A stretch of DNA of 40,384 nt from CAYFJO01 sp964343305 (GTDB lineage: Bacteria; Planctomycetota; Planctomycetia; Pirellulales; Pirellulaceae), in the NCBI GenBank assembly GCA_964343305.1, contig CAYFJO010000048.1, forward strand, positions 1 to 40,384, written 5' to 3'. This document shows positions 23,382-32,915 of the stretch, one piece after another. The position numbers and the translations under genes were made by a program. The stretch's first letter is position 1. Each line of letters starts with the position of its first letter. The notes beneath the pieces were generated by a model. It was not told the origin of the DNA. It saw only the letters and a list, made by a program, of their open reading frames with translations, and did no database searches.

Positions 23382-24908
23382 TCAGCTACTTGGTGAACCA
23401 GCGTCTAACACCACGCGCGTGCCAAACATCAGATCATGCAGGCTGCGCCCGTCTCGGCGAATCAACGCGAAGGCTGCGTCGACCAGCCAGGTAAGATTTA
23501 ACAATCCCATGACGAGTAACCCCAGCGGTCTGAGTCCCATGGAGCTGAAGACAAGCAAGAGAATGTTGGCCCAGACCATCAAGACTTGAGCGACCATGCG
23601 GATCGCCAACATGGGTTGACCGGGCCGCAGACCATGCCGGTCGACGACACGAAGCTGGAATATCTTTTTACCGGGCGTCATGCCCCAATAGGCCTGTAAC
23701 GCGGACGCCAACAACGGTGCTGCGGCGCTAGCCAGCGCGACGATCAACACGGCAATCGGTCGGCCGCTAAAAAACGTTCGAACTTCTTCGTTCGTGATCG
23801 GGAAAGCGAGAATTCCAAAAATCGCTTGAACCAAAAGAAAGTCAACAAGCCATGCCAGGCCGCGTTGAATGCGGCCGGCTTTCGGTGGATTGCCCGGTCG
23901 CAACTTGTGCAAGTCGGCAATGAACTCGTCGTAAGTTTGATAACGTTCGTCTGGCGATTTGGCCAGCAACTTGTCGAGTACGTCGCGCCAACCGTGCGGC
24001 ACTTCGCTGGGCCAGGGATCGGGAAACTCGATGGGCAACTGTTGATGGGCAGTGAGGCGTTCGAGGATGCTGCTGCTCTTGTAGGAATACGGCAGGCGGC
24101 CAAACGTCATCTCGAACAACGTCACGCCGAGCGAATACAAATCGCTGCGCGCGTCCGAACCTGATCCTTGAATGATCTCGGGAGCGACATAGTCGGGTGT
24201 GCCGGCTCCGGGCGTTTCTTCGTCCGATGACTGAGACAACCGTCGCGCGAGTCCAAAGTCGGACAACTTGACGTGGTCCGCGTCGGTCAGCAAAACGTTG
24301 CTCGGCTTGATGTCGCCGTGGATGATGTCGAACTTGACCGAATGTCGCAGAGCGTCGGCCAGTTGTAATGCGATCTCGATCACTTCGGCGTAGGGCAGCG
24401 GTCCCAAACTCAAGCGGTCGGCCAACGTGCCGCCACCGACCAACTCCATCGCCAAGAAAGGTGAGTCGTCGTCGCGCCCGACAAAATAGATATGAACAAC
24501 GTTCGGATGATTCACGCGTGCCTGGGCGATGGCTTCGTGAAACAGGCGCTGGAGTTGCCGCGTGTCGGCGACGGAGTTTTTACTTGGATCGATCACTTTG
24601 AGCGCGACGTAACGCTGCAGCGATTCGTCCAGCGCCTGGTAGACCGCGCCCATGCCACCCTGACCTAGTTTGCCGACGATGCGGTAGTGGCCGAGTGTCT
24701 GGCCGATCAGAGCGTCGGAATCACGTTCGGCAACCGTCAGTTGAGCGGTATCCGTTTCGCACAGATCCAGCACGCTGATCGTCGGCGAGAGAGCTTCGCG
24801 AAAGATCTCGGGGCTGAAACGCCGTTTGCACTCTGAGCATGCCCCGCCCATCGTTGTATCAAGCTCGATCGTTTCGCCGCAAACGCAACGATAAGACACA
24901 GTCGCCAC
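23382..24908 (-). CDS. Ser/Thr protein kinase with zinc ribbon and RDD membrane domain
   Basis: A 508-residue protein. The N-terminus has a CxC...CxxC zinc-ribbon-like motif (C8, C10, C24, C27). The kinase domain runs from about 75 to 340: glycine loop GQGGMG (82-87), K104, E125, catalytic loop HGDIKPSN (197-204) with HGD in place of HRD, DFG (217-219), and APE further on. The C-terminal 160 residues hold several membrane segments of the RDD family (RGLAWLVDFLLVQAIF, GMTPGKKIFQLRVVD). This places the kinase in the cytoplasm, anchored through its C-terminus. GTG at 24908 has GGAG eight bases upstream. The ligand and targets are unknown; planctomycetes carry many such kinases. The HGD change marks it as a non-RD kinase. 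Confidence 0.9.
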   Translation of the reverse strand: MATVSYRCVCGETIELDTTMGGACSECKRRFSPEIFREALSPTISVLDLCETDTAQLTVAERDSDALIGQTLGHYRIVGKLGQGGMGAVYQALDESLQRYVALKVIDPSKNSVADTRQLQRLFHEAIAQARVNHPNVVHIYFVGRDDDSPFLAMELVGGGTLADRLSLGPLPYAEVIEIALQLADALRHSVKFDIIHGDIKPSNVLLTDADHVKLSDFGLARRLSQSSDEETPGAGTPDYVAPEIIQGSGSDARSDLYSLGVTLFEMTFGRLPYSYKSSSILERLTAHQQLPIEFPDPWPSEVPHGWRDVLDKLLAKSPDERYQTYDEFIADLHKLRPGNPPKAGRIQRGLAWLVDFLLVQAIFGILAFPITNEEVRTFFSGRPIAVLIVALASAAAPLLASALQAYWGMTPGKKIFQLRVVDRHGLRPGQPMLAIRMVAQVLMVWANILLLVFSSMGLRPLGLLVMGLLNLTWLVDAAFALIRRDGRSLHDLMFGTRVVLDAGSPSS

Positions 24909-25008
24909 AAAAATGCTCCATCGCGGGTCGCCTCAATTCCACAAGCGATCATGATCGCTGTTTTCGGTAAGGAATGATACCTTGGTCTGGGCAATCAGAG
25001 TTTCTGAA

Positions 25009-28000
25009 TTATTTGGACTTGCCGCCCTCACGAGGCGAAAAGGCCATCGAACTTTGGATCGCGAAGTTACACGTGCAGCCGCTGCTGGCTTCGGGAATGA
25101 GCAACATTCCACCGGCCGGGATGATGTTGATCCAACAACCGGGCCGGCTCACTGTGTTAACTTTGGTTCGTTGGCCGGTCGTCAGGTCGCACATGGTTGG
25201 ATTGCCAGCGCGAAAAAAGAATGCCGATGCGGAGGCCGAGATCGACCCGCAACCGTGTCCACCGCGCGCGAAACGCCAGTCCTTGCGGCGGTTGCCAGTA
25301 TGAAGGTCGTAGGTGTACGGCTCTTGCACCACGACGTCACCAATAATGGCCAAGTGGTGGTCCTGTTCTCCGTGGCTGCCGCCCGCGGATTGCCCCTGAT
25401 CCTGGGTCGCGGTCCACGCCACGTCACCCGTTCTAGCATCAAACGCGGCCAAGTCATATCGAACCGTGTCGCGCCGATCTTGCTTTTCGTTGCGAGTGCC
25501 GACTGCGACGAGTTTTTCGTTAGCATAAGCTAGATACAGGTGATGCTGGACTTTTGAAAATTTGGCCTCTCGACGCCAAAGTTCCTTTCCAGTGTTGCGA
25601 TCGAGCGCCACCAAGTCCGCTTTGTCGCGGAACAAGTCGGTGAGCTTCACGCGCCCCTTGAGCTTTTCATCGAGTGTGCTTGGATTGCGGCTTTCGACGA
25701 AACAAACGCGATCGCCGCCGATCACAATCGTTGGGTTCAAAATCGCGCCGTGGGCGGCAAAACGCCACTTTAACTTGCCGGTCTTTCGATCCAGGCAGAA
25801 TACGCTGTCGCTGGTCACCACGGGAACGAAGTCATAGTAGGTTTCGGAGATTTGGTCTCGGTTGTGATCGCTGCGCGAGGCGTCGGGCCACGTGGACGAA
25901 CCATAGAGCGAATCCGAGACGACCGCGACGAAACCCCAGTCGCGAGGCTTTCCGTCGCCGAGCGCTGGCGGGTCGAATGAAGCTCGTTGTGTGCCGTCAC
26001 TGGCGGCCAACGCGTAGACTCGATCTTTCGCCACGGCATACAACGTTTCTGGCGCGGCAGCCATGTTGCCTCCGTCACGTGGAGCGCCGACTCGGCGGAA
26101 TCCGGAGAGTGTAGATTGCCACAACACCGCGCCGTTATAAGCGTCGACGCCATAAATCGTTTCGTTTCCCGGCACGAACAACCGGCCACCGGTGTACAAA
26201 GGTGGCGTCGCCCGGTGATGCCGATCGATCATTTCACGCGGACCGGGCGGGCCGAACCACTGCAAGTCGAGTTCGCCTTTAACTCGCGAATCGTTGCTAC
26301 AGGATGTGTTCGCAGCATCGCCGTACATATGCGTCCAGTTTCCTTCGCCGTCGAGTTGCTTTCGGCGCAATACAATCGATTGCTCGCCTTCGTCGCCCGA
26401 TTCGATTGTCTCGAAGCGGATGCTCTGGCTCATCCATCTGTCGTACCGCCGCCGCCGTTCGATCAAAGGCTGGCCCTTTGCGGTCGGATCGATCAAGATC
26501 CCGCCCCATGGCCGAACCAATGGTGCGAGAACATCCGGGCTCCATCGATCTTTCGGATCGGCAATCACCACCAGGTTGAACAATCGCGAAGCGAACGGCA
26601 GGCCACCATTCTTCCCAACGCGGACCACCACGCTACCATATACTCCCGCATCACTCAGACGCTGTCGCATCTTTGCAGCGCTCTCGTTGTCCTTTTTAAT
26701 GGCAACGATTCGCAATTTCGTCTGTTGTGCAAGCATCCAGGCGTGTCGCGCGTCGCCACCAAGTAGCAATCCATAGCCCGCCTCGACGTCGATGTGGCGG
26801 ATGATGTTTTTCGCCCAGTTGTCGAATTCAAGTTGCTCGGCTGAATCGTTCCAAGCAAACTCGGCGATTGTGGGAGCGTGATCGACCTTCTTGCCGGGAG
26901 GCGTGCCAAAGCAATAAATCGATCCCTCGTCCGTGCTGACCAAGAATCGGTCACCCGCGACAGCCAGCGAGATGGCTTTGCCGTTGACTTGTGCTTTCCA
27001 GGTCGACGTGTCGGCATCTTGAGCAAATGCCGCAACCTCGCCGTCGCCGCCGCCAAAATGAACATCGCCCGCGCGGATCCACGCGAACGGGTACGCCGCA
27101 TGTCGACTCACCGGTGTCACACCGTTTGTCTTCTTACTTTTTGACGGCACGGTTGCAAAGGTCGCTGTCGGCGCGCGGCCTTGTGCGATTCGCAACGCTC
27201 CGCCTTGCCGCTTCAAATAACCTTGTGGTGAGAAACTGAGTTTCCCGCGTGCCAACTCTTTGCCCGTGTCTGTATCCACCGCGAATTGGAATGTACCTTG
27301 ACTTGGGAACAGCCCGGAGCCGAATCGAGCTATGGAATCTTCTACGAGGACGCCAGTGCGAACGGGAAATGTCGAAATCAGGCGGCTGTTGCCAGGAATC
27401 ACACGTTGGTCGCCCGTCCAAGCTTCGAACTGCCAAATCGGCTCGCCAGTCTCAGCGCTGACACAATAAACCCGGCCGTCGTCGGATCCAAAGTACGCCC
27501 GCCCGTTGGCGATTGTCGGCGCAAGGCGAACTGGACCTTCCGTGTAAACGGACCAAATCGGTCGACCGCTTTTCAAATCGAGCGCGCGAACCTGGTCGTC
27601 CGCCGAAGAGCCGAAGTAGACTCGTGTGCCGTCAGACACGACGTGGAACGCGCGATCAAACGTGACGCGGGCCCGCAGGTCATGTTTGTTCGCCCAAAAG
27701 TTTTGTTTGGCCGGCGGTGGCCATGCCGGTTTGGGTCTGTGAGTCGCTGTGTAAGTCCATTGTAAGTGCAGCGGCAATGTGACTTCTTCGTTGGTCGCTC
27801 CACTTCGTGCATCGTCGTGCATGTAGGTCGGCCAGCCCGTGATGTGAGCGACGGCAGGATCAACGTTTGGGTAGCTGCTCTTTTCTTCCGCGAATCGTTT
27901 TCCCAACGCCTTTGCCGTCAGCGCTTCGCCCCAAATCGCCGTCGCGGCCATTGCTCCCTGCAGCGGGTAGGCTTCGTTGTCATCAACATAGGAGCCCAGC

Positions 28001-28587
28001 GCGACAACACCTCGCGGCGAATAGATGACAGGGCCGCTTTGGGCTGTCGACGCAGCAGCCAATTCGCCGTCGACAAACAGCTTCATCGACTTGCCGTCGT
28101 AAACACCGGCCACGTGATACCACGCGCCCAGTGCGATTGAATCGGCACTCGTAAGATAAGTGATCCTTCGCTTCGACTCCGAAACTAATCCGAAACAGAA
28201 TCGACCGTCTTGAAAACCGAGCAACCAACCGCGTTCAAACGAACCGTTGTCTTGAATCGCGCTGACGAACCCGCACCACTTGCCAGCCTTGTCGACGCGC
28301 ACCCACGTTTCGACGGTCACCGCTTCGGTGGGTAACGCGAAGTTCGCTATGTCGTTCGCCACAATCACTCGTGAAAAACCGTCCAATTCGATGCGATTGG
28401 GCGCCGGCTCAAGCTTGACGGTGCCGTGAACTTGTCCTTTGTGTTTGCCATCGGTCGAGGCAAGGCGATCGTTTTGTAACTCACCAGCCGCAAAACTCCA
28501 GCTCACTCGAGGTGTCTCGCCAGCAACAACGGCAGTTGAGACACTCAACAGCAGCACGGATTGTGCAATGATTCGAACTGTGAACAT
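25009..28587 (-). CDS. Large secreted LamG / PQQ-propeller / Rossmann-like / PQQ-propeller protein
   Basis: A 1192-residue protein with a signal peptide (VRIIAQSVLLLSVSTAVVAGE). Domains in order, counted from the 28587 start: a LamG/concanavalin-like domain at about 45-235 (VTVETWVRV, GAWYHVAGVYDG, LFVDGELAA); a first PQQ-type beta-propeller at about 255-560 with repeats such as RVYFGSSADDQVRALDLKSGRPIW; a Rossmann-like insert at about 595-735 that resembles a class I methyltransferase core (GYGLLLGGDARHAWMLAQ, LRIVAIKKD, LPFASRLFNLVVIADP); and a second propeller to the C-terminus with further A-x-D-x-x-T-G-x-x-x-W repeats. The ending SSGCTCNFAIQSS is a conserved C-terminal motif of this group. 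AGGA lies eight bases before the ATG. It is probably a periplasmic or surface protein of unknown function. Confidence 0.85.
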   Translation of the reverse strand: MFTVRIIAQSVLLLSVSTAVVAGETPRVSWSFAAGELQNDRLASTDGKHKGQVHGTVKLEPAPNRIELDGFSRVIVANDIANFALPTEAVTVETWVRVDKAGKWCGFVSAIQDNGSFERGWLLGFQDGRFCFGLVSESKRRITYLTSADSIALGAWYHVAGVYDGKSMKLFVDGELAAASTAQSGPVIYSPRGVVALGSYVDDNEAYPLQGAMAATAIWGEALTAKALGKRFAEEKSSYPNVDPAVAHITGWPTYMHDDARSGATNEEVTLPLHLQWTYTATHRPKPAWPPPAKQNFWANKHDLRARVTFDRAFHVVSDGTRVYFGSSADDQVRALDLKSGRPIWSVYTEGPVRLAPTIANGRAYFGSDDGRVYCVSAETGEPIWQFEAWTGDQRVIPGNSRLISTFPVRTGVLVEDSIARFGSGLFPSQGTFQFAVDTDTGKELARGKLSFSPQGYLKRQGGALRIAQGRAPTATFATVPSKSKKTNGVTPVSRHAAYPFAWIRAGDVHFGGGDGEVAAFAQDADTSTWKAQVNGKAISLAVAGDRFLVSTDEGSIYCFGTPPGKKVDHAPTIAEFAWNDSAEQLEFDNWAKNIIRHIDVEAGYGLLLGGDARHAWMLAQQTKLRIVAIKKDNESAAKMRQRLSDAGVYGSVVVRVGKNGGLPFASRLFNLVVIADPKDRWSPDVLAPLVRPWGGILIDPTAKGQPLIERRRRYDRWMSQSIRFETIESGDEGEQSIVLRRKQLDGEGNWTHMYGDAANTSCSNDSRVKGELDLQWFGPPGPREMIDRHHRATPPLYTGGRLFVPGNETIYGVDAYNGAVLWQSTLSGFRRVGAPRDGGNMAAAPETLYAVAKDRVYALAASDGTQRASFDPPALGDGKPRDWGFVAVVSDSLYGSSTWPDASRSDHNRDQISETYYDFVPVVTSDSVFCLDRKTGKLKWRFAAHGAILNPTIVIGGDRVCFVESRNPSTLDEKLKGRVKLTDLFRDKADLVALDRNTGKELWRREAKFSKVQHHLYLAYANEKLVAVGTRNEKQDRRDTVRYDLAAFDARTGDVAWTATQDQGQSAGGSHGEQDHHLAIIGDVVVQEPYTYDLHTGNRRKDWRFARGGHGCGSISASASAFFFRAGNPTMCDLTTGQRTKVNTVSRPGCWINIIPAGGMLLIPEASSGCTCNFAIQSSMAFSPREGGKSK

Positions 28588-28800
28588 CGTGTATTCCTGT
28601 TTGGACTGGTGTTTGGCACATGCCTTGGATAGTGGCATGGTATTCTAACCCTTCCAAGCGCCTGCCGCGCAAATCTCGCCCAACGCAAGCCCCTCATATG
28701 GGTTATTTCTAATTCTCACGATGGTGATCAAAATGTCGGTCTGGTCAAAACCAAAGGTTTAACCACGCGCAACAATACAAGGCATCTTGAGTTTCCCCAC

Positions 28801-29700
28801 ATGACTAGCGCGCGTACAAGGATCAGACCATTGGCCAACCTTATTTTGCACGCCAAGATCGTCGCAATCGCGATTGTGTTGTGGGGCACATCCAACCTCT
28901 GCGCGCCTAATTCTCTTTTTGCACAATGCGTCGTGCCACGTTTGCATCATCCTTGGGGGAACTTCGCGCCGGGTGCGTGGAAAAAGGTGCGAGTCGTGAC
29001 GGAAGACCTGGACGAAAATGGCAACGTGCTCAACACCAGCACGACCGAGACCGTCACGAAGTTAAGGGCAATCGATGACAAGACCTTCACGCTGTTGGTG
29101 GACGTGACGATCGAAGTGGCGGGCCAAAGATTTCGTTCCCAGCCAAAGCTGATCACGAAAGGCTACTATGGCGAAAACGCGGGGCAAATTGTCAAAGTCC
29201 TCGACTTGGGCAACGAGCGTGTTTCGGTCGACGGCAAGCACATTCAAAGCCAAGTCAGTCGCACGATCTTGAACGGTGGCCAATCGAAACGCGAAACCAA
29301 GATTCATTATTCCGATCAAGTGTTCCCTCACGTGTTGAAGCGCGAAACCGTCGCCACGAATCTTGCGGACGAGTCGACGACTTTCAAAAGCCGGGTCGAG
29401 GTGACCGCGCTTGGCAAGCCGTTTCATGTGCTGTCAGATATTCGTCCGACCAGCGAAATCAGGACGATTTATCAACGTTCGAATCGTAAAACGGAAACAA
29501 CGGAAGTGTTTTCTCCAGAGGTGCCAGGGGGTGTTGTGTATCACGCATCGAAGGAATTCGACATGGACGGCAAGCTTGTCCGCCGCAGCACGCTGGAATT
29601 GATCGATTATCACGCAGTGGATGCCGGAAAGCGGATGCGTGGCCGGTTAATGCAGCGATTGCGAGCGTGGAAGCAGAGTCGCCGAACGAGCGGCAAGTGA
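28801..29700 (+). CDS. Secreted protein of unknown function
   Basis: A 299-residue protein. The N-terminal segment (about 12-42, with IVAIAIVLWGTSNL and a cleavage-like site near SLFAQ) is a signal peptide. The mature part looks beta-rich, with alternating T/V/E/K strands (KKVRVVTEDLDENGNVLNTSTTETVTKL, FTLLVDVTIEVAG, ETKIHYSDQVFPHVLKRET) and a basic C-terminal tail (MRGRLMQRLRAWKQSRRTSGK). No family is recognised. The gene is divergent from the large propeller gene and is followed by guaB on the same strand after a gap with a short palindrome. No strong ribosome site is seen at the start. Confidence 0.6.
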   Translation: MTSARTRIRPLANLILHAKIVAIAIVLWGTSNLCAPNSLFAQCVVPRLHHPWGNFAPGAWKKVRVVTEDLDENGNVLNTSTTETVTKLRAIDDKTFTLLVDVTIEVAGQRFRSQPKLITKGYYGENAGQIVKVLDLGNERVSVDGKHIQSQVSRTILNGGQSKRETKIHYSDQVFPHVLKRETVATNLADESTTFKSRVEVTALGKPFHVLSDIRPTSEIRTIYQRSNRKTETTEVFSPEVPGGVVYHASKEFDMDGKLVRRSTLELIDYHAVDAGKRMRGRLMQRLRAWKQSRRTSGK

Positions 29701-29795
29701 GTGGGGCAGGATCTGCCTAGCGCTTCTTCTGGGCACGTTGCCTATTTCGCCTCTCGGCGCAATAATGCGGAATTCCCTTTTTCGCATTTCGATTA

Positions 29796-29814
29796 CCCGA
29801 CTCGGAGAGTCGGG
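29796..29814. repeat. Short palindrome CCCGACTC-GGA-GAGTCGGG upstream of guaB
   Basis: A perfect 8-base stem with a 3-base loop followed by CTACAG, in the gap between the secreted unknown and guaB. The guaB start lies 24 bases after it and has no clear Shine-Dalgarno site. It may be a dispersed repeat, a terminator or a leader element. Confidence 0.5.
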
Positions 29815-29837
29815 CTACAGGAATTAGTGAGCCCCCC

Positions 29838-31319
29838 ATGAACGAGAAAGTCAAGCACGTTGCTATCACGTTCGACGATGTCATGCTGGAGCCTCGGTAC
29901 AGTGAAGTCGTGCCGGCTGATGTCGATGTCAGCACTTCGCTGACCAAACAAATCAAATTAAATATTCCCGTCATCAGCTCGCCAATGGACACCGTGACGG
30001 AGAGCGCGATGGCCATCGCGCTGGCGAAATCGGGCGGACTGGGTGTTATACACAAAAACATGTCGATCAAATCACAGGCCGCCGAAGTCTATAAAGTTAA
30101 ACGCAGCGCCAACGGTATCATCGAAGATCCGGTAACGCTGCCGCCCGACGCGCCGGTTTCTAAAGCCAAAGAAATCATGGACTTACACAACGTGTCCGGT
30201 GTGCCAATCACGTTCGACACGGGCAAGCTCGTCGGCATCCTGACCCGCCGCGATCTGCGTTTCCTCGAAAAGGGTGACAAACTGATCAGCGACGTGATGA
30301 CCAGTGAGAATCTGGTGACGGCGCGCGGAAGTTTAACGCTTGAAGAGGCTGAGGAGATTTTAACGGATAAAAAGGTGGAGAAACTTTTGCTGGTTGACGA
30401 ATCATACAAACTGACCGGACTCATCACGATCAAAGACATCGACATGATGAAGCGGTTCCCGAATGCTTGCAAAGACAAGCTGGGACGGCTGCGGGTCGGA
30501 GCGGCGGTCGGCGTGTACGATTTCGAACGGGCCGAGGGCCTGATCGAGACGGGCGTCGACGTGTTGATCGTCGACAGTGCCCACGGTCACTCGAAGAATG
30601 TGATCGAGACGGTCAAACTGATCAAACAGAAATGGGACATCAACGTCATCGCCGGCAACGTGGCGACGACCGGGGGATGTCGCGATTTAATCGATGCGGG
30701 TGCCGACGCGGTGAAAGTCGGGATTGGCCCCGGTTCGATTTGTACAACGCGAATTGTGTCGGGCGTTGGCGTTCCTCAGATCAGCGCGGTCTTTGAGGCA
30801 GCAGCGGCGGCCAAGGACAGCGGTACGCCGATCATTGCCGACGGCGGAATTCGTTTTTCAGGAGACATTACAAAAGCAATCGCAGCCGGAGCCAACGTGG
30901 TGATGATTGGCGGCCTGTTCGCTGGTCTCGCCGAAAGTCCCGGTGATACGATTTTGTACCAAGGTCGAACATTTAAACAGTATCGCGGCATGGGTTCGTT
31001 GGGAGCGATGGTCAAAGGTTCCAGCGAACGGTATCGCCAAACGGGCGAAACGGGCACAGGCAAACTGGTGCCCGAAGGTGTCGAGGGCCGCGTGCCGTTT
31101 AAAGGTGCCTTGGGTGAATACGTATATCAACTGGTCGGCGGCCTTCGCGCCGGAATGGGATATTGCGGAACGCCCACGATCGAAGATTTACGCACGGACG
31201 CCAGGTTTATTCAGGTCTCGGCGGCAAGTGTCAGAGAGAGTCATCCCCATGACATCGCCATCACACAAGAAGCACCGAATTACAGCCCCGAATATTCGTC
31301 GGGTAACAAATCAAATTAG
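29838..31319 (+). CDS. guaB: Inosine-5'-monophosphate dehydrogenase
   Basis: A 493-residue enzyme that oxidises IMP to XMP with NAD, the committed step of GMP synthesis. It is full length. Features in order: TFDDVMLEPRYSEVVP (11-26), the barrel start ISSPMDTVTE (47-56), two CBS domains at about 95-205, VDSAHGHSK (245-253), and the active-site loop GIGPGSICTTR (295-305) with C302 as nucleophile, close to position 305 in E. coli. GSLGAMVKGSSERY follows for the mobile flap. No ribosome site is obvious upstream. The last 71 bases overlap the start of the next gene in another frame. Confidence 0.97.
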   Translation: MNEKVKHVAITFDDVMLEPRYSEVVPADVDVSTSLTKQIKLNIPVISSPMDTVTESAMAIALAKSGGLGVIHKNMSIKSQAAEVYKVKRSANGIIEDPVTLPPDAPVSKAKEIMDLHNVSGVPITFDTGKLVGILTRRDLRFLEKGDKLISDVMTSENLVTARGSLTLEEAEEILTDKKVEKLLLVDESYKLTGLITIKDIDMMKRFPNACKDKLGRLRVGAAVGVYDFERAEGLIETGVDVLIVDSAHGHSKNVIETVKLIKQKWDINVIAGNVATTGGCRDLIDAGADAVKVGIGPGSICTTRIVSGVGVPQISAVFEAAAAAKDSGTPIIADGGIRFSGDITKAIAAGANVVMIGGLFAGLAESPGDTILYQGRTFKQYRGMGSLGAMVKGSSERYRQTGETGTGKLVPEGVEGRVPFKGALGEYVYQLVGGLRAGMGYCGTPTIEDLRTDARFIQVSAASVRESHPHDIAITQEAPNYSPEYSSGNKSN

Positions 31320-32346
31320 TGCGAGCATCGCTGGCTGGCTGCCAGTTCTCGTGATGTTATTTTCCATTGCGGCGACTGCCGATGCCGCCGGGCCAACCTG
31401 GAGACCACAAACTTCTTCGACCAACCAGAGTTCGTTTTCGACAGCACAACCGTCGTCCAATCAAACGGGCCTTCCCAAACCATCTGGCCGTCCGCTTCAA
31501 TGGCGACCGAAGTCTCCGGCGGGAATTCAATCAACCAACGTTTTGCCGCGGGCGGTGACTCAGATCCCTGCAACGACGCAACCCATTCAATCGACAACTC
31601 GACAAGCTCAACACGAAACGCCCGCAGCGCCTCAATTCGCACCACAGCTTCTGGCGCCAAATCAATTACAACAAACCGATGCCTTCGCCGATCCGTTCGG
31701 CGACAATGCGTCGGCTCCAACGGCTCCTTATTACGCTCAACCTCAACTTCAACAGGTGCGGCCGCAAAACGCGCCCCCGGTCGCAAACGTCGCGTCCCGC
31801 GGAATTCACAACCACTCGATTTTGAGTTTGCAGCCTGCCACCTCGACGCCCGATCCGTGTGTTGAACAGTTTCGAGACTATCAAGGCGAAGACCGCGACT
31901 GCTTGATCGCCGCCTGCAAGCTGCGAGCGTTGATCAACACCATTTCGCTAGACATCGCGCCCAATACAAATGGCAAACTTCCGTACCAATGTATCGTTGG
32001 CAACGAACCGTTTTTCGTCCGAGAGTGGTGTCCGATCACCTTCACGTGGAAAGCATCCGCGCTGTGTCACAAGCCGCTCTACTTTGAAAATCGGCCACTG
32101 GAGCGATACGGCCATTCGGCGGGACCCGTCCTGCAGCCGATCTGTTCGGCCGCGCACTTCTTTACGAACATTGCCGTGCTACCATACAAAATGGGTATCA
32201 ATCCACCAACCGAATGCCAGTACGCACTGGGCTACTATCGACCGGGAAGTTGCGCTCCGTGGCTGATCGATCCGATCCCCATCAGCCTTCGCGGCGCGGC
32301 CCTGCAAACTGGGGCCATCCTGGGCGGCATCTACGCTTTCCCCTAA
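31249..32346 (+). CDS. Proline/glutamine-rich exported protein, conserved unknown
   Basis: A 365-residue protein starting inside guaB. ATG at 31249 has AGAGAG about ten bases upstream; the longer frame through guaB has no biological support. A signal peptide or anchor follows (IAGWLPVLVMLFSIAATADAA, about 26-46). Residues about 47-180 are low-complexity, rich in Q, P, T and S. The C-terminal domain (about 200-365) is well ordered with seven or so cysteines and clear motifs (CVEQFRDYQGEDRDCLIAACKLRAL, GNEPFFVREWCP, CHKPLYFENRPLERYG, CSAAHFFTNIAVLPYKMG). It ends in an apparent beta or membrane segment. No family name can be given. A terminator follows at 32389. Confidence 0.75.
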   Translation: MTSPSHKKHRITAPNIRRVTNQISASIAGWLPVLVMLFSIAATADAAGPTWRPQTSSTNQSSFSTAQPSSNQTGLPKPSGRPLQWRPKSPAGIQSTNVLPRAVTQIPATTQPIQSTTRQAQHETPAAPQFAPQLLAPNQLQQTDAFADPFGDNASAPTAPYYAQPQLQQVRPQNAPPVANVASRGIHNHSILSLQPATSTPDPCVEQFRDYQGEDRDCLIAACKLRALINTISLDIAPNTNGKLPYQCIVGNEPFFVREWCPITFTWKASALCHKPLYFENRPLERYGHSAGPVLQPICSAAHFFTNIAVLPYKMGINPPTECQYALGYYRPGSCAPWLIDPIPISLRGAALQTGAILGGIYAFP

Positions 32347-32388
32347 ACACTGCCCAACAACAAATCACTTTTGGGAGCGATTGGCTCG

Positions 32389-32430
32389 AAAAGCGGCGGG
32401 ACATAGTTTGTTCCGCCGCTTTTGTTTCTT
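32389..32430 (+). terminator. Rho-independent terminator after the guaB-linked gene
   Basis: AAAAGCGGCGG paired with CCGCCGCTTTT across a 13-14 base loop, then GTTTCTT. It lies 43 bases after the stop at 32346 and closes the guaB transcript. Confidence 0.75.
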
Positions 32431-32624
32431 GACAGCGACTTGAGCAACCGGCGAACCTCGTCCATGAGCCGTATTCACGATTGATGGACGTGGACTAGGT
32501 GCAATGCTGTTTCGGCCGAGAAAACGTTCTGGCTTCCCAAAGACCACCGAGAATTGCGTTTCTCCGTTTGCGGCGCGTGGGCCAGTCGAGGTAGTGTCCC
32601 TAACTTTGTGTGGCTTGAAGAATC

Positions 32625-32655
32625 GCAGCCCGGCTACTCGCAGTAGCCGGGCTGC
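32625..32655. repeat. Palindrome GCAGCCCGGCTACT-CGC-AGTAGCCGGGCTGC
   Basis: A perfect 14-base stem with a 3-base loop, in a stretch (32431-33033) with no gene recognised. It is one of several unlike palindromes in intergenic DNA here. Confidence 0.7.
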
Positions 32656-32717
32656 TAAGACCATGCGGACTTACACTATTAGAGTTCTACCTTGTAGAAT
32701 CTACGCGCCGTGCGCGC

Positions 32718-32915
32718 ATGTTTGAAATACGAAGCACGAAACTCGAAACAAATTCGAAATCACAAGTACCAAAATCCAAAACGATTCCATCCTGGACACC
32801 CAGCAATTGCTGCCGGTCTCGTTGTTTCTGTTTCGAGCCTTAGGATTTTGAATTTCGGATTTGTTTCGGATTTCGAATTTCGACATTCGGATTTGTTTGC
32901 GGCTCCGCCGCGTTG
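32718..32915. repeat. Dispersed repeat with ATTTCGAATTT-type sequence
   Basis: A region of short, near-repeating A/T-rich units (CGAAACTCGAAACAAATTCG on the left, GGATTTGTTTCGGATTTCG on the right) arranged as an imperfect inverted repeat around 32810. A minus-strand ORF through it reads KFEIRNKSEIQNPK, a string common in spurious ORFs of planctomycetes and some other phyla. This is repeat sequence, not a gene. Confidence 0.65.

Noticed and set aside
25987..26766. Plus-strand ORF opposite the large propeller gene
   Set aside because: It mirrors a strongly supported gene and shows no family signature.
30907..31248. Long N-terminal extension of the Q/P-rich protein through guaB
   Set aside because: The extension is out-of-frame guaB sequence; the ATG at 31249 has a ribosome site and leads into a signal peptide.
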